In this document: piece after piece, positions 19,231-28,906 of the stretch
Layout: each line of letters opens with the position of its first letter
How positions within the stretch are numbered: position 1 is the stretch's first letter
Origin: Bin87 sp963666415
GTDB lineage: Bacteria > Chloroflexota > Dehalococcoidia > Lucifugimonadales > UBA3495
DNA: 64,000 nucleotides
NCBI GenBank assembly: GCA_963666415.2
Contig: CAXXPD010000003.1
Location: forward strand, 3,844,001 to 3,908,000
Direction of reading: 5' to 3'
The notes under the pieces: model-generated
What the model was told of the DNA's origin: nothing
Seen by the model: only the letters and a program-made list of their open reading frames with translations
Database searches by the model: none
Made by a program: the position numbers and the translations under genes

Positions 19231-20784
19231 ATGAAGTACGACTACGTAGTAGTTGGTGGCGGCTCGGCCGGCTGCGTAATGGCAACCAGACTTTCCGAAA
19301 TGACCGATAAATCGGTGATTTTGCTGGAAGCGGGGCCCGATTATCCGGACTTTGAGCATCTGCCCCAGGACTTGAAGCAGGGCAACAATACCTGGCTGTC
19401 GGCCTATGGACCGCACAGTTGGGATTTGCGCGGTCGGGCGAATCCGTCGCAGGATGAGCCGATGATCATCCCCCGCGGGAAGGCGATGGGCGGGTCGTCG
19501 TCGATCAATGGCCAGGTGGTGTTCCGGGGAATCCCCGAGGACTATGACCTTTGGGCAGAATGGGGCAACGATGAGTGGAAATTCACCGACTGCCTGCCGT
19601 TTTTCCGGAAGCTGGAAAACGACCGCGACTACGGCGGCGATGACTTCCACGGTTCCGAAGGCCCTCTGCCGGTGCGCCGCCCCCGCCGGGCCGACTGGCT
19701 TCCCTTCAACACCGCGTTCTACGACGCCTGCGTGGCCCTGGGCATACCGGAGCATCCCGACCAGAACGCCCCCGACTGCTATACCGCCATTTCACCGCGA
19801 CCGATGAACAACATCGACGGCGTGCGGATGAGCACTTCGCTCACCTTTTTGAGCACGGCCCGCCACCGCCTGAACCTCACGGTGCGCGGCAACATCCACG
19901 CCCGGCGCGTAGTGTTGGACGGCAACAAAGCGGTAGGTGTGGAGGTGGAAAGCGGCGGCGAAATCTTTACCGTCGAGGGCGAGGAAATCGTGCTGTGCAG
20001 CGGCACAATCGGCTCCGCCCAAATACTGCTGCTGTCCGGCATCGGCCCCGCCGACCACCTCAAGGAGATGGGTTTGCCGGTCAATCACGAGCTGCCCGGC
20101 GTTGGGCAGAACTTCCGCGACCATCCGGCGGCATACATCCTGTTTCGTGGCGAAGGCGAGGAACCGGACACGTTCGCTCCCCAAATACAGGTGGGTTTGC
20201 GGTGGAGCGCCGCCGACTCGCCCACCAAGTCCGATTTCCAGATAACCCCCACGCTGATGACCAGCGAGCACCGCCCCGCCAGCATCAGCTACGACGGCGA
20301 GGGTTTCCATTTCGGCCTCAGTGTGGGACTGCAAAACGCGGTTTCAGCGGGCCGGATCAAGTTGCAGTCAACGGACCCACTGGTGCAGCCCGATTTGGAT
20401 TACCAGCTATTCAGCGACTCTTACGACCGGCAACGGATGAGGGTGGCGGTGCGGAAGGCGTTGGAAATCGCCGAGCGCGCGCCGTTCAGGGATTTCATCG
20501 TGGAGAGGCTCAATCCGGTGGACGCCGACCTGGTCGACGATGACGCACTGGACAACTGGATTCTGCGTAACGCCTACACACAGCATCACATCGCCGGAAC
20601 CTGCAAAATGGGGCCGGACAGTGATCCGCTGGCGGTGGTGTCTCAGCACGGTCAGGTGCACGGCATCGAGGGCCTGCGCGTTGCTGATGCATCCGTGATG
20701 CCCGACGTAATCCGAGCCAACACCAACGCCACCACAATCATGATCAGCGAACGGGTGGCGGAATGGATCAAGTCTGGGCAATAG
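19231..20784 (+). CDS. GMC family FAD-dependent oxidoreductase (2)
   Basis: 517-aa paralogue of the preceding gene, with the same FAD motif (VVGGGSAGCVMATRLSE), GKAMGGSSSINGQV, SGTIGSAQILLLSGIGP, the catalytic TQHHIAGTCKMG and IRANTNATTIM. The second catalytic position reads Asn here (ANTN) where paralogue 1 has His (ANTH), a usual alternative in GMC enzymes but one that may mean different chemistry. It starts 122 bp after gene 1. Confidence 0.93.
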   Translation: MKYDYVVVGGGSAGCVMATRLSEMTDKSVILLEAGPDYPDFEHLPQDLKQGNNTWLSAYGPHSWDLRGRANPSQDEPMIIPRGKAMGGSSSINGQVVFRGIPEDYDLWAEWGNDEWKFTDCLPFFRKLENDRDYGGDDFHGSEGPLPVRRPRRADWLPFNTAFYDACVALGIPEHPDQNAPDCYTAISPRPMNNIDGVRMSTSLTFLSTARHRLNLTVRGNIHARRVVLDGNKAVGVEVESGGEIFTVEGEEIVLCSGTIGSAQILLLSGIGPADHLKEMGLPVNHELPGVGQNFRDHPAAYILFRGEGEEPDTFAPQIQVGLRWSAADSPTKSDFQITPTLMTSEHRPASISYDGEGFHFGLSVGLQNAVSAGRIKLQSTDPLVQPDLDYQLFSDSYDRQRMRVAVRKALEIAERAPFRDFIVERLNPVDADLVDDDALDNWILRNAYTQHHIAGTCKMGPDSDPLAVVSQHGQVHGIEGLRVADASVMPDVIRANTNATTIMISERVAEWIKSGQ

Positions 20785-20927
20785 TGATTTGACCGACAAT
20801 GGTTAGCAGCTGGTTAAAATCGGCGCGAATCCCGCTAACCCGCGAAATGCCCGCTAAGTTGCCAAATTTCTGCTGACCCGCGAAAAGATTGGGTATCGCT
20901 GTTTCACATCGTTCAGGGAGATGGATC

Positions 20928-22376
20928 ATGTTTGACTTGTTGATTACCGGCGGAACGGTGGTGACGCCCAGCGAAGCTGCGGTGCTGGACATTGGCGTGC
21001 AGGATGGCCGCATCGCGGCGATAGCGGCGCCCGGCACGTTGACCGACGATGCGACGCAAACGCTGGACGCATCCGGACGAATCGTTACGCCCGGCGGGAT
21101 TGAACCCCACGCCCATGCGGCGGCCAACGTGCGGCCCGGGGCCCATGAGTTGGTTGCCGGCGTCCCCAACGCCGGCCCGCTGGAGCACTCGCTGGGGGCG
21201 ATTTGGGGCGGCACCACCACGGTGGTGGACTTCGCGCCGGCGCCAGAGGGTGAGCTGGTGGGTGGTGTCCACGATTTCTTGTCGGTATGGAATGGGAATA
21301 CTTACGCCGACTACTCGGCCCACATCATCTATTCCAGCCGAAACTCCGCCGACAGCATCGCCCGCGTCGGTGAGCTGATTGCGAATGATTTTCCCAGCGT
21401 CAAGATTTTTACCACCAACATCAGACCGCCGTCGGACCCGCCGTTGACGCTGACTCCCATTGGTCGAATTGATAACGGCCGTCTCGCCGACCTCACGGCG
21501 CAGCTGGCGCGAAACGACGGAGTTCTGGCGGTGCACGCCGAAGACGACGAATTGGTGATGTACAACTACTTGATGGCTCGTCAGCGGGACAACTGGGACT
21601 GGTACAACGCGCACCTGATCCACTCCAAAGAGGTGGAGGATCTGGCATTCCGCGATGTTATTCGAATCGCCGAACAGAACGGCGCTGGTATGTATTTCGT
21701 TCATGTAACGGGCAACGATGGGGTAAACGCGGTGGCCGCTGCGCGCAGTCGGGGTTTGCCGGTGTATGGCGAAGTGTTGACCCTGGCCCTATCCTTCAAC
21801 TGCTGGCAGTACCGGGAACCCGACGGCATGAAATACCACACCTACCCGTCCCTGAAATACCCGGAAGACGGGCACGACCTGTGGTCCGGCCTGCTGGGGA
21901 ACAACCTCACATTTACCGCAACGGATAGCAGCTTCACCACCTATGTCGATAAAACCGCCGGACGCAATGTACAGGATATGCGGGGAGGCAACATCGGCAT
22001 CGAAATCCGGATGGGTGTCAACTACAGCGAGGCGGTGGTGAAGCGTGGTATGCCGCTTACCCAGTACGCCAACATCACCTCTACGAACGCGGCGCGCCTG
22101 CTGGGGATGTACCCCCGTAAGGGCGTGATTGCGCCGGGCAGCGATGCTGACTTTGCCATCATCGACCCGTCGTTCAGGAAGCGGCTCACCATGGATGATT
22201 TGCACTTGCGCGATTACAGTCCCTGGGAAGGTTGGGAAGTTAGCGGCTGGCCGACTACTGTCATCCTGCGGGGCAAGGTCATGGTTGATAACGGTCAGCT
22301 ACTGGGTGATCCCAACGACGGTCAGCTGGTGCGTCGACGGATTGACCCAGCCGTACTGCAACGGCCGGCGTTCTAG
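20928..22376 (+). CDS. Dihydropyrimidinase / D-hydantoinase-like amidohydrolase
   Basis: 482-aa cyclic amidohydrolase. The metal-site motif reads GGIEPHAHA where most family members have DxHxH, followed by GGTTTVVDFAP. Further histidines of the binuclear site appear in VLAVHAEDDE and MYFVHVTGND, and the Asp in FTATDSSFTT. The C-terminal KGVIAPGSDADFAIID is typical of the family. I chose the ATG at 20928 over an upstream opening at 20889. With hyuA/hyuB and the GMC genes it suggests cyclic-amide or pyrimidine-like catabolism; the actual substrate is unknown. Confidence 0.9.
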   Translation: MFDLLITGGTVVTPSEAAVLDIGVQDGRIAAIAAPGTLTDDATQTLDASGRIVTPGGIEPHAHAAANVRPGAHELVAGVPNAGPLEHSLGAIWGGTTTVVDFAPAPEGELVGGVHDFLSVWNGNTYADYSAHIIYSSRNSADSIARVGELIANDFPSVKIFTTNIRPPSDPPLTLTPIGRIDNGRLADLTAQLARNDGVLAVHAEDDELVMYNYLMARQRDNWDWYNAHLIHSKEVEDLAFRDVIRIAEQNGAGMYFVHVTGNDGVNAVAAARSRGLPVYGEVLTLALSFNCWQYREPDGMKYHTYPSLKYPEDGHDLWSGLLGNNLTFTATDSSFTTYVDKTAGRNVQDMRGGNIGIEIRMGVNYSEAVVKRGMPLTQYANITSTNAARLLGMYPRKGVIAPGSDADFAIIDPSFRKRLTMDDLHLRDYSPWEGWEVSGWPTTVILRGKVMVDNGQLLGDPNDGQLVRRRIDPAVLQRPAF

Positions 22377-22391
22377 CCAGAACCAAACGCA

Positions 22392-23846
22392 TTGGAAAAC
22401 GAGCTTAATACTGTCCTTTACTGCCGGTTCTGCGGCAACCTGAATCCAGAAGGTTCCGGACTGCGCTGTAGCCAGTGCGGCGCCTACTCCGGCATGGAAA
22501 CGGTTGTCGAAGAGGAGGCCCGCCGCCGGTCGCGTCGCATCCGTCTGGATTTCCTGCGCAACCGAATCACCCGCATTGCCATCGTGGTCGTACCAATGCT
22601 AATGTTGCTGGTGTGGGTGCTCTGGGGGTACACGGGATTGCCGCCCGACCCTCCATTGCCGACGACCAACATCGGAGACACTTCGGTAGCGCCAGTGCCC
22701 GGTGACTGGCCTCAGGCACGCGGAGGCATCACCAACACCGCGGCCAGCGTCGGTGATCTGGACGTATCCGCGGAGGGGGTTACCGACGTGGCGTGGCGTC
22801 ACATCGCCGGTGCTCCCATCGTGGCGGCTCCGGCGGTGGTCGGCGGCCGGGTGTACGTTACCGCCGAGGATGGAACCGTTACCGCCCTGGACGAGAGCAG
22901 CGGAGAGGTGGTGTGGCAGTACGAATCCGGTCTGACTGCTACGGTAACGCCGGCGGTCGTCGATGATCTGGTCTTTGTGGTGTTCCGCCCCGGTGTTGTA
23001 TCCGCGCTCAACGCCGACACCGGCGATTTGGTTTGGTCGCGTCGGTTGCAGGTTGCGTCCCTGCCCTCGCCCACCGTCGCCGACGGCAGGTTGTTTGTTG
23101 CCGAAACAGACCAAAATCGCCTGTTGGCTCTGGACGCTGCCACGGGCGCTGATTTGTGGGATTACCACTTGAGTGATTGGCTAATCGCTCCGCCGGCCAT
23201 AATTGACGACAAGGTAATTGCCACTTCCAACGACGCCGTAATTCACATCATAGATGAGGCGACCGGCCAACGTCGGATGATATTCGACGCCGGCCAGGGC
23301 CGGTGGGTGCGCGGCGCTCCGATAGTGACCGACCGTCTTTTGCACGTGAGCACCAACGGTGGGCGTGTTTGGGGCATCGATTACCAGGGCCACCGTTATC
23401 CACTGGAGCGGCAATGGCTCTATGTGCGTACCGTGGTGTGGGTTTGGGGGTTCACCAACCTGGGGCCCATCCAGCAAGGCTCCGTCTGGGCGGTTCGAAC
23501 TGCCGGCGAGCAGCCATATTCGCCGACGCTGGCCGGAGAAACGGCGGTGATTGCCGATACCACCGGGATCGTTACCGCATTGGATATCGGCGCTGGAAGG
23601 ATACTTTGGGAAACTGACCTTGCTGACGATATCAACGTGGCCCCCACCATTGCCGGCGAGGTGGCCCTCATTGCCCTGGAATCCGGCGAGGTGGTGGGGT
23701 TGTCGGTAGCAGACGGATCCCGGGCATGGTCGGCGTCTATGCCGGGTCTGGTAACCGCCTCGCCGATCATAGCCGGCGACCGGTTGCTGGTGGCAACCTC
23801 CGAAGCTGGCGGAACGCTGGTTAGTGTCGCAAGTTCGGCAAAATAA
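22392..23846 (+). CDS. Membrane-anchored PQQ-type beta-propeller protein with zinc ribbon
   Basis: 484 aa starting at TTG, 15 bp after the amidohydrolase. The N-terminal zinc ribbon (CRFCGNLNP ... CSQCG, residues about 11-34) is followed by one membrane segment (IAIVVVPMLMLLVWVLWGY, about 62-80) and then repeated PQQ-like blades, for example VTALDESSGEVVWQYESG and LLALDAATGADLWDY. The layout suggests a cytoplasmic ribbon and an external seven- or eight-bladed propeller. No enzyme residues are evident; a scaffold or sensor role is possible. Confidence 0.85.
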   Translation: MENELNTVLYCRFCGNLNPEGSGLRCSQCGAYSGMETVVEEEARRRSRRIRLDFLRNRITRIAIVVVPMLMLLVWVLWGYTGLPPDPPLPTTNIGDTSVAPVPGDWPQARGGITNTAASVGDLDVSAEGVTDVAWRHIAGAPIVAAPAVVGGRVYVTAEDGTVTALDESSGEVVWQYESGLTATVTPAVVDDLVFVVFRPGVVSALNADTGDLVWSRRLQVASLPSPTVADGRLFVAETDQNRLLALDAATGADLWDYHLSDWLIAPPAIIDDKVIATSNDAVIHIIDEATGQRRMIFDAGQGRWVRGAPIVTDRLLHVSTNGGRVWGIDYQGHRYPLERQWLYVRTVVWVWGFTNLGPIQQGSVWAVRTAGEQPYSPTLAGETAVIADTTGIVTALDIGAGRILWETDLADDINVAPTIAGEVALIALESGEVVGLSVADGSRAWSASMPGLVTASPIIAGDRLLVATSEAGGTLVSVASSAK

Positions 23847-24025
23847 GGGATGAAACCGTATTTCAATTCGATTATGTAAGGCCTAATGTATTCTAATATC
23901 GTATTTGACATCGATTTTCGTAAGCAGGTTATAATGCAATAAATGAAATCAGCAAGCCGGTGATGCTGAGGTATTGATTGAGACGTGTGTCGCCGACGCC
24001 AAGACGAAGCAGGGGGGTTATCGTG

Positions 24026-24701
24026 ATGACGTGGCGACGAATGTGGCATCCGAGAGTCTTGCTCACGCTGGCGGTGGTGACTGGCCTGGTGGCGGTAGTG
24101 GCTTGCGGCGGGACAGCCAGCCCGGAACAAGACGCAGGTACTACGGCTGCGTCAGCTCCGACGCCAACCCTCGACCGATTAGCTGCGGCGGACGAACCGA
24201 CGCCCACGGCGCCGTTGGATGCTACTCCTACGGCAGTTCCGGTTCCTACGGTCATGATGGTTGATGAGCGTCCCGACTGGTGGATGGAGGGTGAAAGTAA
24301 GCTCTACCGAGGTGATTTTCCGCTGGTTGCCCAATACAACCCCGGTTTTTGGGATGTACACTACGGCGGTTCAATGAACACCGTCCTGATACCGTCCGGG
24401 CCTCGCTTTAATCAACTTCTCGAATACAATCCGGTAAGTCCTAGCGAAATCATTGGCGACGTGGCACTGAATTGGGAGTCTTATCAGGACGGGGAGGAAT
24501 TCGGTTACATCTTCCATCTGAACCCGAACGTTACGTTCACCGACGGGCATCCGTTAACTGCGGAAGACGTAGTGTTCTCGCTGAATCGCATCACATTAGG
24601 ACAAATGGAAGAAGGCGTGCTGCGGGCCCGCACCGCCATGTTGAATAACTTCCTAGTCTACAACACATTTGAGGCCGTGGACGATTACACGGTGAAAGTG
24701 C
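24026..24701 (+). pseudogene. ABC transporter substrate-binding lipoprotein, truncated by ISAs1
   Basis: About 225 codons of a family-5 (peptide/nickel-type) solute-binding lipoprotein: lipoprotein signal with lipobox VVACGG, a Thr/Pro/Ala-rich linker, then the start of the binding domain (FNQLLEYNPVSPSE, VTFTDGHPLTAEDVVFSLNR). The native sequence stops at VDDYTVKVP where the ISAs1-type element begins at 24702. More than half the protein is missing and its remainder is not found beyond the element. Confidence 0.88.
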
Positions 24702-25931
24702 CAGGGCAATCGCGTTATAGATTGGTAGACTTGGCCAGGCATGCGAGTCCAGTGATATGAAGGGGAGAGGGGAGGAGTGATGAGAGAGGGGAAGGGCGCG
24801 TCCATTATGGATTATTTCGGGACGTTGGAGGACCCCAGGATCGACCGGTGCAAGCGGCACCAGCTGCTGGACATCATTGCCATTGCCATCTGCGCCGTCA
24901 TCTGCGGCGCCGACTCCTGGGTCTACATCGAATTGTTCGGCAAGAGCAAGCTGGAATGGTTCCAGACCTTCCTGGAACTGCCCCACGGCATCCCGTCCCA
25001 CGACACCTTCGGCGACGTCTTCTCCCGGCTGGACCCGGAGCAGTTCCAGCAGTGCTTCATGGCCTGGACCCAGGCGGTGTCCGACCTGATCCCCGGGGAA
25101 GTGGTGGCCATCGACGGCAAGACGGTACGGCGTTCCCACGACCGCAATGTGGGCAAGCGGGCCATCCACCTGGTCAGCGCCTGGGCCTCGGCCAACACGC
25201 TGACCCTGGGGCAGGTGAAGACCGCGGAGAAGTCCAACGAAATCACCGCGATCCCCCAGTTGCTGCCAATGCTGGAACTGAAGGGGTGCATCGTCACCAT
25301 CGACGCCATGGGCTGCCAGCAGGAGATCGCCCAGGGGATTCTGGACCGGGGAGCCGGCTACGTGCTGGCGCTGAAGGAGAACCAAGGTCAACTGTATGAA
25401 GACGTGCGGGACCGGTTCGAGGGAGCGGAGGAGTTCGGCTTCGGGGGAGTGCCCCATGACTACGCCACCACCCTGAACCAAGACCACGGAAGGATAGAAC
25501 GTCGGGAGTGCTGGACAATCAGCGACCCATCTTGCCTGGAGTACCTGAGCACCGGGTAGGACTGGCCCGGCCTGCGCTCGGTGGTCAAGGTGGTGGGCCG
25601 CCGGGAGACGCCGGCAGGGACCACGGTGCAGCCCCGGTACTACATCAGCAGCCTGGATGCCCCGGCGGAGCGACTGCTGAAGGTGGTGCGCACTCACTGG
25701 AGCATCGAGAACTGCTTGCACTGGAGCCTGGACGTGACTTTCGGGGAAGACCATTGCCGGATCCGCAAGGACCACGCTCCGCAGAACATGGCCACGCTGC
25801 GGCAGGTTTCGCACAATCTGCTCAAGAACGAAACGAGCCTGAAGGTGGGCATCCAGGGGAAACGCCTCCAGGCCGGCTGGAAGGAGGACTACCTGCTAAA
25901 AATCCTACGCAGCTAAAACGCGATTGCCCTG
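24702..25931 (+). mobile_element. ISAs1-family element with unmatched flanks
   Basis: 1230-bp element with ends CAGGGCAATCGCGTT (24702) and mirrored CGCGATTGCCCTG (to 25931). The flanks GTGAAAGTGC and CTTGGAATTG do not form a duplication, unlike the copy in tex. The left neighbour is a truncated plus-strand lipoprotein gene and the right neighbour a truncated minus-strand gene, so the element marks a rearrangement or deletion junction. Confidence 0.88.
24777..25916 (+). pseudogene. ISAs1 transposase with internal stop
   Basis: About 379 codons homologous along the whole length to the transposase in tex, with an in-frame TAG at 25557-25559 (EYLSTG-stop-DWPGLRSVVKVV). Catalytic segments VVAIDGKTVRRS, VTIDAMGCQ and HWSIENCLHW are all present. 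The single nonsense codon should inactivate the element unless read through. Confidence 0.88.
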
Positions 25932-26351
25932 CTTGGAATTGTTGCTTCACGTCGAGATATGAAGTTGCCCTGTCTCGTCTCACTGGTCGGTATGCAGTGA
26001 GTTTGAGTATATTGTCGACTAAAAAGTTGCCGAAGCTTGCTGAGCCACCTTCCCAATTTTCGATACTCCGTGCCAGCGCGAGCCGGTGTCTGCCTGGGCT
26101 CCAATCACTGGGATCCAGACCAGCCTCGTACGTCCGTACGGCACCTCGAAACACAGAAAGACGTTCGCCGAGAAAGCTTGTGAGTGCGTTAGCAGCGCAT
26201 GAGGTTAACACCACCACGTGAGCGGCACCCGCAACCTTATGTTGTAGATCTTCTGCCGGCAGTAATGCATCAGAAGGGTCTTCCGATCCTTCAGGCAACG
26301 AAACTACACAAACCGGATGATTCCGTGATGGCGACGTAAGCAAATTGACTA
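25932..26351 (-). pseudogene. Unknown gene, C-terminal piece
   Basis: Minus-strand frame that continues the gene at 27562-28111 exactly across the IS630-type insertion: joining at the TA gives NVSELVNLLTSPSRNHPV. It holds LPAEDLQHKVAGAAHVVVLT and LGERLSVFRGAVRTYEAGLDP, and is cut off at 25931 by the ISAs1-type element. I do not recognise the family. It is last in the direction of the TerB/ATPase/helicase operon and may have been part of it. Confidence 0.75.
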
Positions 26352-26433
26352 GTACTGTTGCCAGGTAGATTTGTAAGAATATAAGAAAGCAGCCATACTG
26401 GGGCATGATCTTTGTGTGAGGAAGTGCCCAGCC

Positions 26434-27551
26434 ATGGCTGCCATCAAGTATAAAGTAGAGTTGACCGAGGCCGAACGCTCCCGTCTCAATGAGGTTTCCC
26501 AGCGGGGCAAGGCGTCAGTGCGCACCGTGAAGCGTGCGCTGTCGCTGCTCAAGGCTGACCAGGGGCTTCGGGACCGTAAGATAGCCGATGTGCTGTTGGT
26601 CAACGCGGCCACGGTCGCCAGAGCGCGGAAGCGGTACGTGGAGGAAGGACTTGAGGCCGCCATCAATGACCGACCGCGGCCGGGCCAGGAGCGCAAGCTG
26701 GACGGCAAGCAGGAAGCGCACCTGATCGCCTTCGCGTGCCGCGCCGCGCCCGAAGGGCACACGCACTGGACACTCCAGTTGTTGGCCGACCAGGTGGTGG
26801 AGTTGGAGTTTGCCGAGAGCATCTCCCTGGAGACGGTGCGCCAGATACTCAAAAAAACGAACTCAAGCCCTGGCAGAAGAAAGAGTGGTGTATCCCCAAG
26901 GTGAGCGGGGAGTTCGTGGCGCGGATGGAGGACGTGCTGGACCTGTACCAACCGGAGTACAATCCGGAGCGTCCGGTAGTGTGTTTCGACGAGACCTCCA
27001 GGCAATTGACTGGGGAGGTGCGTCCGCCCATCGAGGCTGCCCCCGGACGGGTGGCACGCTATGACACCGAGTACCAGCGAAACGGGACCCGGAACCTGTT
27101 CATGATCTGCGAGCCGAAGGGTGGATGGAGACATGTGGAGGTGACCGAGCGCCGCACTGCCGTGGACTTCGCGCACCAGATGCGGTGGCTGGTGGACGAG
27201 GCCTACCCTGATGCCGAGGTGGTCAGGCTGGTACTGGACAACCTCAACACCCACAAGCTCGGCTCGCTCTACGAAGCATTTGAGCCGTGCGAAGCTCGGC
27301 GCATCGCCCAACGCCTCGAGTTTCATTACACTCCTACGCATGGCAGCTGGCTGAACATGGCTGAGATCGAGTTGAGCGTCTTCAGCAGAGGGTGTCTGAA
27401 CCGCCGTATCAGCGATGAGCCGGAGCTGCGGCGAGAGGTTGCGGCGCTCGAACGCGAGCGCAACGCAGCAAAATCAGCCACAGACTGGCGGTTTACCACC
27501 CAAGATGCTCGCCGTAAGCTCCAGCATATCTACCCTACAAAACCAGATTGA
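26434..27551 (+). CDS. IS630 transposase, two frames joined by -1 shift
   Basis: Frame 1 (26434-26904) gives a helix-turn-helix N-terminal half (ERSRLNEVSQRGKASVRTVK ... LKKT). Frame 2 (entered at about 26856, to 27551) gives the DDE half: VVCFDETSRQL, LVLDNLNTHK and HYTPTHGSWLNMAEIE. The frames meet at AAAAAAA (26851-26857), and a -1 shift there gives QILKKNELKPWQKKEW, the normal fused sequence for the family. A similar site in the related copy at 57682-58903 argues for programmed frameshifting or transcript slippage rather than damage. Confidence 0.85.
26851..26857 (+). promoter_or_regulatory. Probable -1 frameshift site (A7) in IS630 transposase
   Basis: Seven A residues in frame AAA AAA A at the exact join of the two transposase frames. 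See the matching A7 at 58193-58199. Confidence 0.7.
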
Positions 27552-27561
27552 CACGGTACTA

Positions 27562-28111
27562 GTTCGCTTACGTTCTTGTCATCGGCGACAATCCAAGGCT
27601 TGGTGCTCACTGGCCTTCCATCGATCGAAAATCCGAGCTCGGTTGCTACCCTTCTCACAAACGTAGGCACGGTCCGATTGATTGGCAGACTGTCCGGTGG
27701 CTCTACCACCGTCAAGTTAACTCCGAAGTGAATCGCGTTTGAGTCCGCCGTAAGAATAATTTCTGTCACAAAAATGCGGCTGTCTGTATTTTTCGAATCG
27801 TCGTTGCGAGCAGCCCAAGTACCCTCAAACGCCACAGCTTCCGTCGGCTGTGCGCCGAGTTCTTGAAAAGTAAAGGTTTGGCCATCCCAAGCTTGTGATG
27901 GAAGGCGCCGGTCAGCTTTGCGCTCGAGCCACGGAAGCACAATTCGCCGAATTGCCGCCATATTGGTTTCTACATCGCTGTTCGACGAAACTGGACAGGC
28001 AAGTTGGACGCGACTGAACGGCAATGCAATCCGCCTCGCTTGGCCTGAGAGACCTCCTGGGACAGGCCGGTTCTCCATACTGCCATTGCTCTTAACGACC
28101 ATAGGATTCAC
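27562..28111 (-). pseudogene. Unknown gene, N-terminal piece
   Basis: About 183 codons from an ATG at 28111 (an earlier in-frame start is possible), ending at the IS630-type insertion. It contains IVLPWLERKADRRLPSQAW, ITRIFVTEI-like segments and FVRRVATELGFSIDGRPV. The continuation lies at 25932-26351. No motif allows a function to be named; the composition is that of a soluble protein. Confidence 0.7.
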
Positions 28112-28510
28112 TTTGACTTCGGGGCTGTTTGAGGTTCATTTCCGGACATCGGCCAGAATCATGCCACATGATGTTAGCACCATCCGCCAAATGATTTCGT
28201 TAGCAACCGCGTGAATCCTACAAAGGACCGCAGTTACGCCTGCATCCATTTGGTCCCGGATTGCACCGCCTATATCAATATTTCCGTGCCTTCCACGGAT
28301 AGTATCCGATCATCGTCAGCATATTTTCACCAGCTATACTCCCCTTATCCCCAATCCACTGTCCCGCGTCAATCATTCTTGCCGGTCCTGTTGCCTTCTG
28401 ACAAACCGAGCCATGAAACGTGAGATAGCTGGTTTCCGTCGTCCTCCGCCTTATTGATATCCACTGTGGTTCGCATAATATTCATTACGTAAATCCGACT
28501 GTCAAGGGCG
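28112..28510. other. Non-coding stretch with repeat copy
   Basis: Between two gene remnants. It contains the dispersed repeat at 28370-28475 (minus orientation: CCAGCTATCTCACGTTTCAT, then GAAGGCAACAGGACCGGCAA), shared with 51541-51715. The rest is AT-richer than its neighbours and shows nothing I can name. Confidence 0.5.
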
Positions 28511-28813
28511 TCAGCAAAACGGACCACTGTGGCTGTTGACACCTCGACCACGCTCCGGCTTCTGGCCAGTCTTCGGCTTTCCCCTCTGCACTTGTCGGGT
28601 CGAGTAGAGGCCGAAGTCAGGATGACCGGCGCCCTGATCCGCAAGTTCTTGGACACAGAAAACCTTCGGCCTCAGCGCGCAGCCCACAGCGTTCAGCAAG
28701 TTGGCCAACGGCACGTACAGTGAACGCTCATCAGTGGCGCCGCCGGAACTGCGCACCAGGCGCAGGTCGGTGAAGTACGCCTCGACGGCCTGTTTCAGTT
28801 TTCCATCCGGCAT
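28511..28813 (-). pseudogene. N-terminal fragment of a restriction-modification type methyltransferase
   Basis: 100 codons beginning MPDGKLKQAVEAYFTDLRLV, with SLYVPLANLLNAVG and LADQGAGHPDFGLYSTRQVQ. This is the N-terminal pattern of large ISP-like / adenine-specific methyltransferase proteins. It breaks off at KPERGRG, where such proteins read PERGVVEVK, and repeat DNA follows. It lies 94 bp downstream of the helicase in the same direction. Only this about 10% of the expected gene remains. Confidence 0.65.
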
Positions 28814-28906
28814 ATCGTCCCATTTACTCCAGCCGGTCAGCCCATCTCCGCCATTCGCGGCCGCAGTTCGTTCATCGTGGCCTCGACAGCGTTCTTCATG
28901 AGGTCC

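Larger units (their letters stand above)
26352..27559 (+). mobile_element. IS630-family element
   Basis: 1208-bp element flanked by TA (26350-26351 and 27560-27561), with ends starting GTACTGTTGCC on the left and GTACCGTGTC on the right (read inward). The transposase is encoded in two overlapping frames. It interrupts a minus-strand unknown gene whose frame is restored by removing the element plus one TA. Confidence 0.88.

Noticed and set aside
24591..25814. 407-codon minus-strand frame
   Set aside because: Antisense to the ISAs1 transposase and the truncated lipoprotein gene; no motif.
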